This document shows, piece by piece, positions 8,959 through 19,085 of a stretch of DNA of 64,000 bases (position 1 is its first letter; every line of letters begins with the position of its first letter). Source of the stretch: Gryllotalpicola protaetiae (lineage in GTDB: Bacteria > Actinomycetota > Actinomycetes > Actinomycetales > Microbacteriaceae). Below the pieces are notes generated by a model. The model ran no database searches. It had not been told where the DNA came from and saw nothing but the letters and a program-made list of their open reading frames with translations. Both the position numbers and the translations under genes were made by a program. The stretch lies in NCBI RefSeq assembly GCF_003627055.1, contig NZ_CP032624.1, forward strand, positions 868,001 to 932,000. The letters run 5' to 3'.

Positions 8959-9014
8959 GACAACTGTCAGGAACTTTATCGGACACTTGTCGCGTTGTCT
9001 ATAGGACAAGTGTC
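8959..9014. promoter_or_regulatory. Three evenly spaced GACANNTGTC operators
   Basis: Three 10-bp sites with the form GACANNTGTC: GACAACTGTC (8959-8968), GACACTTGTC (8982-8991) and GACAAGTGTC (9005-9014). Their starts are exactly 23 bp apart, about two helical turns. The second and third are exact reverse complements. They fill the gap between the small minus-strand gene and tetR, so TetR probably binds them cooperatively and controls both genes. Confidence 0.75.
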
Positions 9015-9051
9015 GCGAAATTCAGATTTTCTGGGAGTAGGGTGGCGCATC

Positions 9052-9678
9052 ATGGACGCTCGCTCTCGCCGCTCCCGGAGCGCCTTGATCGACGCGGTCT
9101 ATCGGCTGTGCGTCGAGAAGGGCATCGACCATCTGACCGTCACCGACGTGGCGGCCGAGGCCGGCGTGAGCCGAGACACCTTCTACCGGCACTCGGCGGA
9201 CCCCGTGGAGCTGCTCTGCGCCGCCCTGCAGGAGGAGCTGACCGACTCGGTCTCCGCGTACCTCGCGATGCCCGTGATCGGCGATGACGAGGACAGCGTC
9301 TTCCTCGCACCGGCCGCCGCCGTGATGGACCACATGCGCAACCACACCGCGATCTATCGCCAGGCCCCAGGCAGCAAGAGCGGCGCCCGTCTCACCGCCA
9401 TCATCGAGGCGGCCGCACGCCAGGTCATCGAGACCCACCTCGACAACCACCCTGAGATCGTTCCGGACGCCTTGCAGCCGATGACCGACGTCGTCAGGCA
9501 GATGTCGCTCGCCTATGCGTCATCGGGCGCGACGGCGGCGTTCTTCTCCTGGATCAACGGCGACGACCTGACCGACGTGCGCCATTACGCGCAGGTCGTG
9601 CTGCTCTCCGGCCCGGAATGGTGGCTGGGCCTGCCCGAACCGGTCGCCGTGCCGCACCCCCGCGAGGCGCACTCGTAG
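9052..9678 (+). CDS. TetR/AcrR-family transcriptional regulator
   Basis: A 208-residue regulator. Residues about 10-50 form the TetR helix-turn-helix (ALIDAVYRLCVEKGIDHLTV, then VAAEAGVSRDTFYRH). The remainder is an all-helical ligand/dimer domain with no recognised ligand. ATG at 9052 is preferred because homology to the family begins there; GGGAGTAGGGTGG upstream could be a ribosome site or hold a TAGGGT -10 box. The three palindromes just upstream suggest autorepression and control of the divergent small gene. Confidence 0.9.
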   Translation: MDARSRRSRSALIDAVYRLCVEKGIDHLTVTDVAAEAGVSRDTFYRHSADPVELLCAALQEELTDSVSAYLAMPVIGDDEDSVFLAPAAAVMDHMRNHTAIYRQAPGSKSGARLTAIIEAAARQVIETHLDNHPEIVPDALQPMTDVVRQMSLAYASSGATAAFFSWINGDDLTDVRHYAQVVLLSGPEWWLGLPEPVAVPHPREAHS

Positions 9679-9960
9679 AGTGCGTGGAGCGCCCCGCACC
9701 CATCCCGGCTTTCCGAGGGCCCGAAGGTGCGGGACGCTCGAGGCGGTGCCCCCAACCCGGAGCGCCCTGCGAGCAGCTTCGCTGCGGCGCCAACCCCTGG
9801 CGCACTTCGACGTCTACCGGTCCCCTTGGGCCGCCTCAACGAACACAAAGCTATGGCCCAGGAGTCCTTCGCGCCATCCCGTTGACAACGTCGCACGTCG
9901 ACGAGTAGGCGCTGCTCAGCGAAGCTAGAACGACTGCCCATTCGCGTACCGGACATCCGG
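9679..9960. other. Gene-poor spacer between tetR and tRNA-Thr
   Basis: No convincing gene is seen in this 282-bp stretch. Short open frames on both strands have low-complexity Arg/Pro/Ser composition with no start signal, typical of chance frames in GC-rich DNA. Together with the tRNA it makes a roughly 390-bp gap between protein genes. Confidence 0.6.
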
Positions 9961-10033
9961 AGCCGACTGCGGGCCACGATCCCGCCGCCTCCGAATTACA
10001 AGTTCGGCGCTCTACCCGATGAGCTAAGTCGGC
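9961..10033 (-). tRNA. tRNA-Thr (anticodon TGT) with atypical T-loop
   Basis: 73 nt that fold into a full cloverleaf. The acceptor stem GCCGACT/AGTCGGC is perfect, the D-stem is GCTC/GAGC with an 8-nt loop containing GGG, the anticodon stem is CCGAA/TTCGG around CTTGTAA (anticodon TGT), the variable loop has 5 nt and the T-stem is GCGGG/CCCGC. The T-loop is ATCGTGG instead of the near-universal TTCRANN, so positions 54 and 58 are A and T instead of T and A. No CCA is encoded. The intact stems argue for a functional gene, but a decaying copy is possible. Confidence 0.75.
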
Positions 10034-10070
10034 ATCGGCCCAAGGGCCGCAGTTCAGTTTACGGGAACCC

Positions 10071-11063
10071 TCACGGCTCCCGGTTCGGGGTGAGCACGAC
10101 CTGGCTCGCATAGGCGAAGCCGCCGCCGAAGCCGAACAGCAGCGTCGGCGCGTTCGACGGAATGCGGCCTTCGTGCCACCACTTCGACAGCCCGAGCGGA
10201 ATCGAGGCAGCCGAGGTGTTCCCAGAGACCTGAACGTCGGTGACGACGATGCGGTCGGTGAGGCCGAGCTGCTCCGCGAGCGGCTCGATGATGCGCAGGT
10301 TGGCCTGGTGAGGCACGAACACCTGGATGTCGTCCATCGCGAGCCCGGCCGCCTCGACCGCATCGCGGGTGATGCCCGAGGCCTTCGACATCGCCCAGCG
10401 CAGGATCATGCGCCCGTCCTGCGTGAACTTGTTGCCGGTCTCGTCCTCGACGATGACCGCGCGCGACATGGTCGGCTCCGAGCCCCAGACGGTCGGGCCG
10501 ACGCCGATCTCGCCCTCCGTCGCTGCCGCCTCGAGCACGAACGCTCCTGCGCCGTCCGCGGTGAGCACGCAGGTGGTGCGGTCGGTCCAGTCGGTGATCG
10601 CCGAGAGCTTCTCCGAGCCGATGACGACGGCGCGCTCCACCTGGCCCGCCCGGATCGCCGCATCCGCCACAGCGATGCCGTGCTCGAAGCCTGAGCAGGC
10701 CGTGTTGATGTCGATGATGATCGGCGATGTCATCTCGAGCGCCGCGGCCACGCGGCCCGCGACGTTCGGGCTATGGTCCATCACCGACGTCGACGCGACG
10801 ACGATCAGCTGCACGCCGTCCGGCTCGAGCCCTGCGTCGGCGATCGCGGCACGTGCGGCGGCCGTCGCCATGTCGGCGACCGTCTCGTCGTCACGCGCGA
10901 TGTGCCGCTCGACGATGCCGGTGCGGGTGCGGATCCACTCGTCGCTCGTATCGACCATGGTGGCCAGTTCGGCATTGGTCAGCACCCGTTCCGGCTGGTA
11001 GTGACCGAGTCCGATGATGCGCGAGCCTGCAACGGCGCGTTGAGCCTTCAGCATGTATGCCAT
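10071..11063 (-). CDS. fabH: 3-oxoacyl-ACP synthase III (FabH)
   Basis: A 330-residue condensing enzyme that starts fatty-acid synthesis by joining acyl-CoA to malonyl-ACP. The catalytic triad is complete: Cys123 in NTACSGF, His252 in PHQANLRI and Asn282 in SGNTSAAS. The C-terminal FGFGGGFAY loop is typical. It does not sit with fabD, acpP or fabF, which often accompany fabH in this group; neighbours here are a tRNA and a DsbA-like gene. ATG at 11054 is an alternative start. A specialised KASIII paralogue cannot be excluded. Confidence 0.9.
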   Translation of the reverse strand: MAYMLKAQRAVAGSRIIGLGHYQPERVLTNAELATMVDTSDEWIRTRTGIVERHIARDDETVADMATAAARAAIADAGLEPDGVQLIVVASTSVMDHSPNVAGRVAAALEMTSPIIIDINTACSGFEHGIAVADAAIRAGQVERAVVIGSEKLSAITDWTDRTTCVLTADGAGAFVLEAAATEGEIGVGPTVWGSEPTMSRAVIVEDETGNKFTQDGRMILRWAMSKASGITRDAVEAAGLAMDDIQVFVPHQANLRIIEPLAEQLGLTDRIVVTDVQVSGNTSAASIPLGLSKWWHEGRIPSNAPTLLFGFGGGFAYASQVVLTPNREP

Positions 11064-11114
11064 TTTCTTAGGTGACGGATGCCACGGCGGGAATGTTCCC
11101 GCACGTCGCCGGAC

Positions 11115-12086
11115 TCAGCCGGCCGAGGTGGGCGGTGCGGTGACGATGATCGCAGATGGCGACGGCGACGGCGTGTCCGTCGCGCCCGGCGTCGAGGTCG
11201 GCTGCGGCGTCGAGAAGCGCTCGCCCTGCGCCTGCTGGATGAAGGCCCGGAAGTCGGACGCCTCGGTCACCGAGCCGCTATAGCGCTGACCGTCGACCAG
11301 CACGAGCGGCAGGTCGTCGGCGGTGACCTTCTTCACCTCGGAGTTCGGCAGTGGTCCGGTGGACGCGCGGCTGAGCGCCGCCTGCGTCCAGTCCTCGAAG
11401 GTGCGCTGGTTGATGCACCGCTTGATGGCGGAGAGGCTGTGCACGCCGGAGTCGCGCGCGAGCACGACCAGCCGGGCATCCGTCAGCCCTGCCGTCGTCT
11501 GCGCGGGCTCGTGCGCGAAGAGCTGACGGTTGAACTCGAAGAACTGGTCGGGCGAGCGGTTCGCGACGCACGCCGCCGCGTTCGACGCGCGCAGCGAGTA
11601 CTGCGTGCCCTGCGCGGAGCGGTTCGACAGGAAGGGGAGCGGGTGGATCTCGAGGGTCGCGGCCCCGGACTTGACCAGCTTCTCGATCTGCGTGCTGTTG
11701 GTGCGGTCGAACTGGCCGGAGTAGTCGCTCAGATAGTCGACGTACGCGACGATGTTGACCACCTGCCCCGTCGTGTCGAGCGGGTGCGGCGTCGGCTTCG
11801 CGTCGACGTCGCGCGCAGGCGATCGCTCTGCCTTGAGCCCCGCGCCGATGAAGACGCCGTCGCTCGCCATGTTGGCCGGACCCTTGTGGGACGGCCGGTT
11901 CGAGGTGACCAGCACGACGGTGACGATGGCGACGATGGCGACGACCGCGACGACGATTCCCGTGCGCAGCAGGGCCCGGTTTCGGCGGTCCTTCTTTCGC
12001 TGCGTCGCGCGTAGCTCGCGTGCCTTCTGGCGTGCGACGCCGCGCGCGTCTGTGGGGCGGCGTGCGCCTGACGAGCCGTCTGTCAT
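11115..12086 (-). CDS. Membrane-anchored DsbA-like thioredoxin-fold protein without CxxC
   Basis: A 323-residue protein. It has a basic cytoplasmic N-terminus (residues 1-40), one membrane span (about 41-62), an extracytoplasmic DsbA-like thioredoxin domain (about 75-275) and a Ser/Thr/Pro-rich tail. Family members usually read C-P-Y-C at the active site; here the aligned residues 120-123 are S-D-Y-S, so both redox cysteines are replaced by serine. It should not act as a thiol oxidase and may be a chaperone-like or structural member. The substitution is read directly; the role is unknown. Confidence 0.8.
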   Translation of the reverse strand: MTDGSSGARRPTDARGVARQKARELRATQRKKDRRNRALLRTGIVVAVVAIVAIVTVVLVTSNRPSHKGPANMASDGVFIGAGLKAERSPARDVDAKPTPHPLDTTGQVVNIVAYVDYLSDYSGQFDRTNSTQIEKLVKSGAATLEIHPLPFLSNRSAQGTQYSLRASNAAACVANRSPDQFFEFNRQLFAHEPAQTTAGLTDARLVVLARDSGVHSLSAIKRCINQRTFEDWTQAALSRASTGPLPNSEVKKVTADDLPLVLVDGQRYSGSVTEASDFRAFIQQAQGERFSTPQPTSTPGATDTPSPSPSAIIVTAPPTSAG

Positions 12087-12267
12087 AAGCCTCTTTCAAC
12101 GGACGCGAGCCGGGTTGCCCGCATCGGATGCCTGGTCGATGCTAGCCGAGCCATGCATGGCGTAGCATGAGAGCGCTGTCAGCGTCGTCAGGCGCTGTCG
12201 GCACACATAACATCCATTCACTACGGATCGTCCGGCACGTACCTGCCGGTGAAGGAGACATAACGTC

Positions 12268-13359
<1,092 letters not shown>

Positions 13360-13377
13360 TTCGATACGGATTCCTGT

Positions 13378-13411
13378 GAGGCCGCGGTTCCCGACAAGGG
13401 GCCGCGGCCTT
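13378..13411 (+). terminator. Terminator after the MsiK-type gene
   Basis: Nine-base arms AGGCCGCGG (13379-13387) and CCGCGGCCT (13402-13410) pair over a 14-nt loop and are followed by TTC. It lies between the ATPase gene and the DUF4032 gene. Confidence 0.65.
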
Positions 13412-13451
13412 CGGCATCCCCCGCCCCATTCAGTCCGACTCAGGGAATCTC

Positions 13452-14723
13452 GTGGTCTCCTCCATCGACATCACGGCCGCGACGGCCGAGCCGGCACTGC
13501 TCGATCTGCCGTGGAACACGCGGCTCGACGAGTGGCCGTCCGAGTACATCGCGCAGCTGCCGAAGGGCATCAGCCGCCACCTCGTGCGCTTCGCGAACCT
13601 CGGGGGCAGCGTCGTCGCCGTGAAGGAGACGACGGGCGAGATGGCCCGTCGCGAGTACGAGCTGCTGCGCACGCTGCAGCGACTCGACATCCCGTCGGTC
13701 GAACCCGTGGCGACCATCACGGGTCGGCTCGACGAGCACGGGCACGAGTTGCCGCCAGTGCTCGTCACGAGGCATCTCAAGTTCTCGCTGCCCTACCGCG
13801 CGCTGTTCTCGCAGACGCTGCGCCCCGACACCGCGAAGCGCCTCGTCGACGCACTCGCCGTGCTTCTCGTGCGCCTGCACATCACGGGCTTCTATTGGGG
13901 CGACGTGTCGCTCTCGAACACGCTGTTCCGGCGTGACGCGGGCGCCTTCGCCGCCTATCTGGTGGATGCCGAGACGGGCCAGCTGCACGAACAGGGCCTC
14001 TCCAACGGGCAGCGTGAGAACGACCTCGAGATCGCCCGGGTCAACATCGCGGGTGAGCTGATGGACATCGAGGCCGGCGGTCGCGCCGCCCCCGAGCTGG
14101 ACCCGGTCGACATCGCGAACGGCATCATCTCGACGTATCGCGAGCTCTGGAACCAGCTCACGGGGGCTGAGACCTTCGATGTCTCGGAGCGGTGGCGCAT
14201 CAACCAGCGGGTCGAGCGCCTCAACGACCTCGGCTTCGACATCGGCGAGCTCACGATCAAGACCGACGAGGGCGGCACGAAAGTGCTCATCCAGCCGAAG
14301 GTCGTCGATGCGGGGCACCACCAGCGCCGCCTGCTGCGGCTCACCGGCCTCGACGCAGGCGAGAACCAGGCCCGTCGACTGCTGAACGACCTCGATGCCT
14401 ACGCGGCGAGCATGGGCAGGCCCGGCGCCGACGAGGAGGCGATCGCGCACGAATGGCTCATCCGCGTGTTCGAGCCCGTCGTCGCGGCGATCCCCGCCGA
14501 GCTGCGCGGCAAGCTCGAGCCGGCGGAGGTGTTCCACCAGCTGCTCGACCACCGCTGGTACATCTCACAGGAGCAGCAGCGCGACGTGCCGCTCGCCGAG
14601 GCGCTCTCGAGCTACCTCGACAACGTCCTGAGGCACCGCCGCGACGAGGCGACGGTCATCGCCCCGACGACCGAGGGCCTGACCCTCGGCCTGCCGACCG
14701 GGATCATCTCCTTCGATCAGTAA
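13452..14723 (+). CDS. DUF4032 domain-containing protein
   Basis: A 423-residue soluble protein with the N-terminal lipopolysaccharide-kinase-like fold (kinase-like VAVKETTG near residue 57, then GDVSLSNTLF and VDAETGQLHE, which resemble a kinase catalytic loop and metal-binding Asp) and the C-terminal DUF4032 domain. The family is common in Actinobacteria, and no substrate is established. The GTG start follows the MsiK terminator, so it probably has its own promoter. It converges on rlmB with only 4 bp between the stops. Confidence 0.85.
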   Translation: MVSSIDITAATAEPALLDLPWNTRLDEWPSEYIAQLPKGISRHLVRFANLGGSVVAVKETTGEMARREYELLRTLQRLDIPSVEPVATITGRLDEHGHELPPVLVTRHLKFSLPYRALFSQTLRPDTAKRLVDALAVLLVRLHITGFYWGDVSLSNTLFRRDAGAFAAYLVDAETGQLHEQGLSNGQRENDLEIARVNIAGELMDIEAGGRAAPELDPVDIANGIISTYRELWNQLTGAETFDVSERWRINQRVERLNDLGFDIGELTIKTDEGGTKVLIQPKVVDAGHHQRRLLRLTGLDAGENQARRLLNDLDAYAASMGRPGADEEAIAHEWLIRVFEPVVAAIPAELRGKLEPAEVFHQLLDHRWYISQEQQRDVPLAEALSSYLDNVLRHRRDEATVIAPTTEGLTLGLPTGIISFDQ

Positions 14724-14727
14724 GCGG

Positions 14728-15726
14728 TCACGCCTTCTTCTGCGCGCGCACCTTCGAGATCTCGTAGAGGGCGACGGATGCCGCGACCGAGGCGTTCAGC
14801 GACTCGATGCCGCTGATCGGAATCGACACGATCGCGTCGCACGTCTCGGTCACGATGCGCGAGAGCCCCTTGCCTTCAGAGCCGGCGACGACCACAACGG
14901 GCTGGTCGGCCAGGTCGAGGTCGTAGAGCTCGGTGTCACCGCCGGCCGCGAGGCCGATGACGAAGACGCCGGCCTTCTTGAACTCCTTGAGCGTGCTCGT
15001 CAGGTTCGGCGCCATTGCGACGGGCGTGCGCGCGAGCGCGCCGGCCGAGGTCTTCCACGCAGCCGAGTTGACACCGGCCGAACGGCGCTGCGGCACGATC
15101 ACGCCGTGGCCGCCGAACGCAGCGGTCGAGCGGATGACGGCGCCGAGGTTGCGCGGGTCGGTGACGCCGTCGAGCGCGACGAACAGCGGCGTCAGCCCTT
15201 TGCGGATCGTGAGGTCGAGCAGCTCGGCCGGGTGCGCGTACTCATACGGCGGAACCTTGAGCGCGAGGCCCTGGTGCACGACGTCACGACCGGCCATGCG
15301 GTCGAGCTCGGGGCGCATCACCTCGAGCACCGGGATGCCGCGGTGGGTCGCGGTCGACAGCGACTCCTTCACGCGGTCGTCCATCTCGGCGCGGGCCGCG
15401 ATATAGAGCGTGGTGGCCGGGATGCCTGCGCGCAGCGCTTCGACCACCGAGTTGCGCCCCGTGACGAGCTCGGTGTCGTCGCTCTTCGCCCGGCGCTGCG
15501 ACGCACCGCCGCCCGTGTTCGAGCGCGCGCCTGACCCGCCCTGCCGCTTCTGCGCGGCACGCTCGGCGAGCACCTTCTTGCGGTACGCGGGATGGTACTC
15601 GCGGTCTTCGGCCTTCGGCGTCGGGCCCTTGCCTTCGAGCGCCTGGCGCCCCTGGCCGCCCGAGCCTTTGCCCGTCGACCCCTTCTTCACCTTGCGGACG
15701 GATCCCGCGCGCGGTGCTCTAGCCAT
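14728..15726 (-). CDS. rlmB: 23S rRNA (guanosine-2'-O)-methyltransferase RlmB (TrmH/SpoU family)
   Basis: A 332-residue SPOUT methyltransferase. A basic, disordered N-terminal 80 residues (Lys/Gly/Arg-rich) precedes the SpoU substrate-binding domain (GRNSVVEALRAG) and the knotted SAM-binding domain, with LDGVTDPRNLGAVIRST, AGSEGKGLS and ESLNASVAASVALYE motifs. It methylates a conserved guanosine in the 23S rRNA peptidyl-transferase region. It follows cysS by 6 bp, the standard actinobacterial order carD-ispDF-cysS-rlmB. Confidence 0.95.
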   Translation of the reverse strand: MARAPRAGSVRKVKKGSTGKGSGGQGRQALEGKGPTPKAEDREYHPAYRKKVLAERAAQKRQGGSGARSNTGGGASQRRAKSDDTELVTGRNSVVEALRAGIPATTLYIAARAEMDDRVKESLSTATHRGIPVLEVMRPELDRMAGRDVVHQGLALKVPPYEYAHPAELLDLTIRKGLTPLFVALDGVTDPRNLGAVIRSTAAFGGHGVIVPQRRSAGVNSAAWKTSAGALARTPVAMAPNLTSTLKEFKKAGVFVIGLAAGGDTELYDLDLADQPVVVVAGSEGKGLSRIVTETCDAIVSIPISGIESLNASVAASVALYEISKVRAQKKA

Positions 15727-15732
15727 GACTAA

Positions 15733-17151
15733 TTACTCCCCATCGATCGACCAGTGCGCACCGGTCTGCGTGTCTTCGATCGTGATGCCCGCGGCCGCGA
15801 GCTCGTCACGAACGCGGTCGGCGACCGCGAAATCCTTTGCGGCCCGCGCCGCCTGCCGATCGTCGAGCAGGCGCGTCACGAGCGCATCGAGCGCCGCGCG
15901 CGCCGCCGGGTCCCGACTCGCGCTCCACTCGGGCGCGAGCGGGTCGATGCCGAGCACCCGCGTCATCGCGACGACCTTGCCGCGGGCGGATGCCGCCGTC
16001 TGCAGGTCTTCCGAATCGAGCGCCGTGTTCCCCTCGCGCACCGTGTCGTGCAGCACGGCGAGCGCCTGGGGAACCGACAGGTCGTCGTCCATCGCCTCGG
16101 CGAAATCGTCGGGGATCACCGGCACCTCTGCAGAGACGAACCGGGTGCCCTCCAGTCGCCGGGCGCTGCGGGCGAGGAATCCCTCGATCCGTTCCACGGC
16201 CGCTGCCGCCTCGGCCAGCGAGCGGTCTGTGTAGTCGATGGTCGAGCGGTAGTGCGCCTGTCCCAGCGCATAGCGGACGACGAGAGGGTGGGCGGACGCC
16301 AGCAGCTCTGCCGCGTACAGCGAGTTGCCGAGCGACTTCGACATCTTCTGCCCGTTGATGTGCACGAGCCCGTTGTGCACCCAGTAGCCCGCGAAGGCGT
16401 CGCCCGCGGCAGTCGACTGCGCCAATTCGTTCTCATGGTGCGGGAAGCGCAGGTCGAGCCCGCCGCCGTGGATGTCGAAGGCCGGCCCGAGGTAGCGCGA
16501 CGACATCGCCGAGCACTCGATGTGCCACCCCGGGCGGCCGGGGCCCCACGGGCTCTCCCACGCGGCAGAATCCGGCTCCCCGTCCTTGCGCCCCTTCCAG
16601 AGCGCGAAGTCGCGGGGGTCGCGCTTGCCGCGCGGGTCGGCGTCGGCCGCGTCCTGCATGTCGTCGACCGACTGGTGGCTGAGCGCCCCGTACTCGCCCC
16701 AGCTGCGCACGTCGAAGTACACATCGCCCGAGCCGTCGGCCGCGGCGTACGCGTGGCCCGAGTCGATCAGCCGCTGGATGAGCGCGTGCATCTGCGGCAC
16801 GTTCGCCGTCGCACGCGGCTCGTACGTCGGCGGCAGGATGCCGATCGCGCGGTATGCCGCCGTGAACTCCAACTCGACCCGGTAGGCGAGCGCCCACCAC
16901 TCCTCGTGCTCCGACGCGTTGGCGAGCACCTTGTCGTCGATGTCGGTGACGTTGCGCACGAGCGTCACCGCGAAGCCGCGGTAGCTGAGCCACCGGCGCA
17001 GGATGTCGTAGACGAGCGCGCTGCGCATGTGCCCGATGTGCGGCGACGACTGCACCGTCGGCCCGCAGACGTAGAGACCGGCCTTTCCCTCGGCGAGGGG
17101 CACGAAATCGCGCAGCGCCTGAGCGCGCGTGTCGTAGAGGCGAATGGTCAC
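15733..17151 (-). CDS. cysS: Cysteinyl-tRNA synthetase
   Basis: A class I synthetase of 472 residues that charges tRNA-Cys. The HIGH signature is PHIGH near residue 38, the KMSKS loop is exact (KMSKSLGNS), and the zinc ligands are present as Cys in YVCGPTVQ, Cys in IECSAMS and His/Glu in FPHHENE. GTG at 17151 is chosen because family similarity begins with TIRLYDT; an ATG 69 bp upstream would add non-conserved sequence overlapping the ispDF end. A normal cysS is distinct from mshC, the related ligase of mycothiol synthesis. Confidence 0.95.
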   Translation of the reverse strand: MTIRLYDTRAQALRDFVPLAEGKAGLYVCGPTVQSSPHIGHMRSALVYDILRRWLSYRGFAVTLVRNVTDIDDKVLANASEHEEWWALAYRVELEFTAAYRAIGILPPTYEPRATANVPQMHALIQRLIDSGHAYAAADGSGDVYFDVRSWGEYGALSHQSVDDMQDAADADPRGKRDPRDFALWKGRKDGEPDSAAWESPWGPGRPGWHIECSAMSSRYLGPAFDIHGGGLDLRFPHHENELAQSTAAGDAFAGYWVHNGLVHINGQKMSKSLGNSLYAAELLASAHPLVVRYALGQAHYRSTIDYTDRSLAEAAAAVERIEGFLARSARRLEGTRFVSAEVPVIPDDFAEAMDDDLSVPQALAVLHDTVREGNTALDSEDLQTAASARGKVVAMTRVLGIDPLAPEWSASRDPAARAALDALVTRLLDDRQAARAAKDFAVADRVRDELAAAGITIEDTQTGAHWSIDGE

Positions 17152-17182
17152 AGCAATGAGTTTACGGATGCCCGGCTTGGCA

Positions 17183-18319
17183 TTACCGAGCAAGCAGCCC
17201 CGTCGCGATCGCGGCGACACCCTCGCCGCGGCCCGTGAAGCCGAGACCGTCCGTCGTCGTGGCCGTGATCGACACGGGTGCGCCGAGCAGGCTCGACACC
17301 GCCGCTTCGGCCTCGGCCTTCCGCGGCGCGAACCGCGGCCGGTTGCCGATCAGCTGCACCGACACGTTCTCGATGCGCCAGCCGGCGTGCTCGATGAGGC
17401 GTCGAGCCTCGGTGAGGAACACCTCGCCGTGCGCGCCGGCGAAGCGCGGATCGCTCGTGCCGAACACCGTGCCGATGTCGCCGATGCCGGCCGCTGAGAG
17501 CAGGGCGTCGACGATCGCGTGCGCGACCGGGTCGCCGTCGCTGTGGCCGGCGAGACCGCGCTCACCCGGCCATTCCAGGCACGCGACCCACAGCGGGGCA
17601 TCCGTGTCTGCGAAGGCATGCGTGTCCGTGCCGACTCCGATGCGGGTGACGGATGCCGGCCGCAGCAGCTCCTCCGCCCGGCGCAGGTCCCACGCGGTCG
17701 TGATCTTGAACGCGAGCGGGTCGCCCTCGACGACGGCGACCGGGTGCCCGGCATCCGCCATCAGTTGCGCGTCGTCGGTCACGTCGCGGGCCGCCGCCTC
17801 GTACGCCGCGCGCAGCGGCGCGGCGGGGAAACCCTGCGGCGTCTGCACGGCTGACAGCTCCGCGCGGTCGACGGTCGCGATGATCGCCCCGCCCTCGGCG
17901 GTGCGCTTGATGGTGTCGCTCACGGGCAGCCCAGGGATCGCCCCGCTGCCGGTCGCCGCGACCGTATCGACCACACGATCGAACAGCGCGGCCGGCGTGA
18001 GCGCCCGGGCGGCGTCGTGCACGAGGACGATGTCGGCGTCGCCGACGAGAGCGAGACCGGCGGCGACGGATGCCTGCCGCGTCACTCCCCCCGCGACCGC
18101 GTCGCCCGCGCCGATCACACGCTCGAGCACGGCGCGTGCGTCGTCGAGCAGCTCCTCGGGAGCGACCACGACGACGTGCGGCTGCGAGGACATGCCGGCG
18201 ACGGAATGCAGCGAGTGCTCGAGGATGCTGCGCCCGGCAAGCTGCACGAACGCCTTCGGCACGCCCGCGCCGAGGCGGGTTCCGCTGCCGGCGGCGACGA
18301 CGATGACGGCGACCTTCAC
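17183..18319 (-). CDS. ispDF: Bifunctional IspD/IspF (MEP isoprenoid pathway)
   Basis: A 378-residue fusion. The N-terminal half is IspD (CTP-dependent MEP cytidylyltransferase; [18 protein letters not shown] near residue 7), and the C-terminal ~155 residues are IspF (MECDP synthase), with metal ligands in GVGTDTHAF and GHSDGD and the final [14 protein letters not shown] motif. Both act in isopentenyl diphosphate synthesis by the non-mevalonate route. GTG at 18319 starts at the IspD beta-strand KVAVIVV. It is preceded by carD and followed by cysS on the same strand. Confidence 0.95.
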   Translation of the reverse strand: MKVAVIVVAAGSGTRLGAGVPKAFVQLAGRSILEHSLHSVAGMSSQPHVVVVAPEELLDDARAVLERVIGAGDAVAGGVTRQASVAAGLALVGDADIVLVHDAARALTPAALFDRVVDTVAATGSGAIPGLPVSDTIKRTAEGGAIIATVDRAELSAVQTPQGFPAAPLRAAYEAAARDVTDDAQLMADAGHPVAVVEGDPLAFKITTAWDLRRAEELLRPASVTRIGVGTDTHAFADTDAPLWVACLEWPGERGLAGHSDGDPVAHAIVDALLSAAGIGDIGTVFGTSDPRFAGAHGEVFLTEARRLIEHAGWRIENVSVQLIGNRPRFAPRKAEAEAAVSSLLGAPVSITATTTDGLGFTGRGEGVAAIATGLLAR

Positions 18320-18351
18320 ACGCCAAGTCTGCCCGCTCACGTCGGCACAAA

Positions 18352-18389
18352 GCGAAGCGCCCCGGTCCGGCGGACGCGGGGCGCTTCGC
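18352..18389 (-). terminator. Hairpin between carD and ispDF
   Basis: Perfect 12-bp arms GCGAAGCGCCCC (18352-18363) and GGGGCGCTTCGC (18378-18389). On the minus strand the stem is followed by a short TTT. It probably ends most carD transcripts, leaving ispDF with partial read-through or its own start. Confidence 0.65.
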
Positions 18390-18402
18390 AAAGTGCGGGC
18401 TG

Positions 18403-18885
18403 TTACGAGGCCAGGACCTCGTCGAGCACGCTCGACGCCTGCTCTTCGTCGGTCTTCTCAGCGAGCGCGAGCTCGGAGATCAGGATCTGGCGCGCCTTCG
18501 CGAGCATGCGCTTCTCACCGGCGGACAGGCCGCGGTCCTGGTCACGGCGCCACAGATCGCGAACGACCTCGGAGACCTTGATGACATCGCCGGAGGCGAG
18601 CTTCTCGAGGTTCGCCTTGTAGCGGCGGCTCCAGTTGGTGGGCTCTTCGGTGAAGGGGGCACGCAGCACCTCGAACACCTTGTCGAGGCCTTCCTTGCCG
18701 ATCACGTCGCGAACGCCGACCAGGTCGACGTTCTCAGCGGGAACCTCGATGGTGAGATCGCCCTGGGTGACATTCAGCTTGAGGTAGATCTTCTCTTCGC
18801 CCTTGATGATCCGTTTCTTGACCTCAGTGATAGTTGCTGCACCGTGATGGGGGTAAACGACGGTCTCGCCAACCTCGAAAAGCAT
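18403..18885 (-). CDS. carD: CarD/CdnL-family RNA polymerase-binding regulator
   Basis: A 160-residue essential-type regulator. The N-terminal Tudor-like RNAP-binding domain ([17 protein letters not shown]) is followed by a helical DNA-binding domain containing the conserved Trp of ...[11 protein letters not shown]. CarD stabilises open promoter complexes at rRNA and other housekeeping promoters by contacting the RNAP beta subunit. ATG at 18885 is preferred: AAGGGA lies nine bases upstream and homology begins at MLFEVG; a longer frame to 18921 exists. Confidence 0.95.
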   Translation of the reverse strand: MLFEVGETVVYPHHGAATITEVKKRIIKGEEKIYLKLNVTQGDLTIEVPAENVDLVGVRDVIGKEGLDKVFEVLRAPFTEEPTNWSRRYKANLEKLASGDVIKVSEVVRDLWRRDQDRGLSAGEKRMLAKARQILISELALAEKTDEEQASSVLDEVLAS

Positions 18886-19085
18886 AGATAGTAGTCCCTT
18901 CAGCGCCTTCCAGATTATCACAGCGCGACACGCCGAAGCTGGACGGGGGCACCCCCCGAGCCCGCTCGACGGCTGGCTTTTCGGCCCGACTCCGCCTTCG
19001 GGCTACGCTAAACTCGAACAGCATCCGAGGGCGCACCAGGCCGGAGATCGGCCCGCCCGATGCGTTCCACACACGGAGGTTCTTG

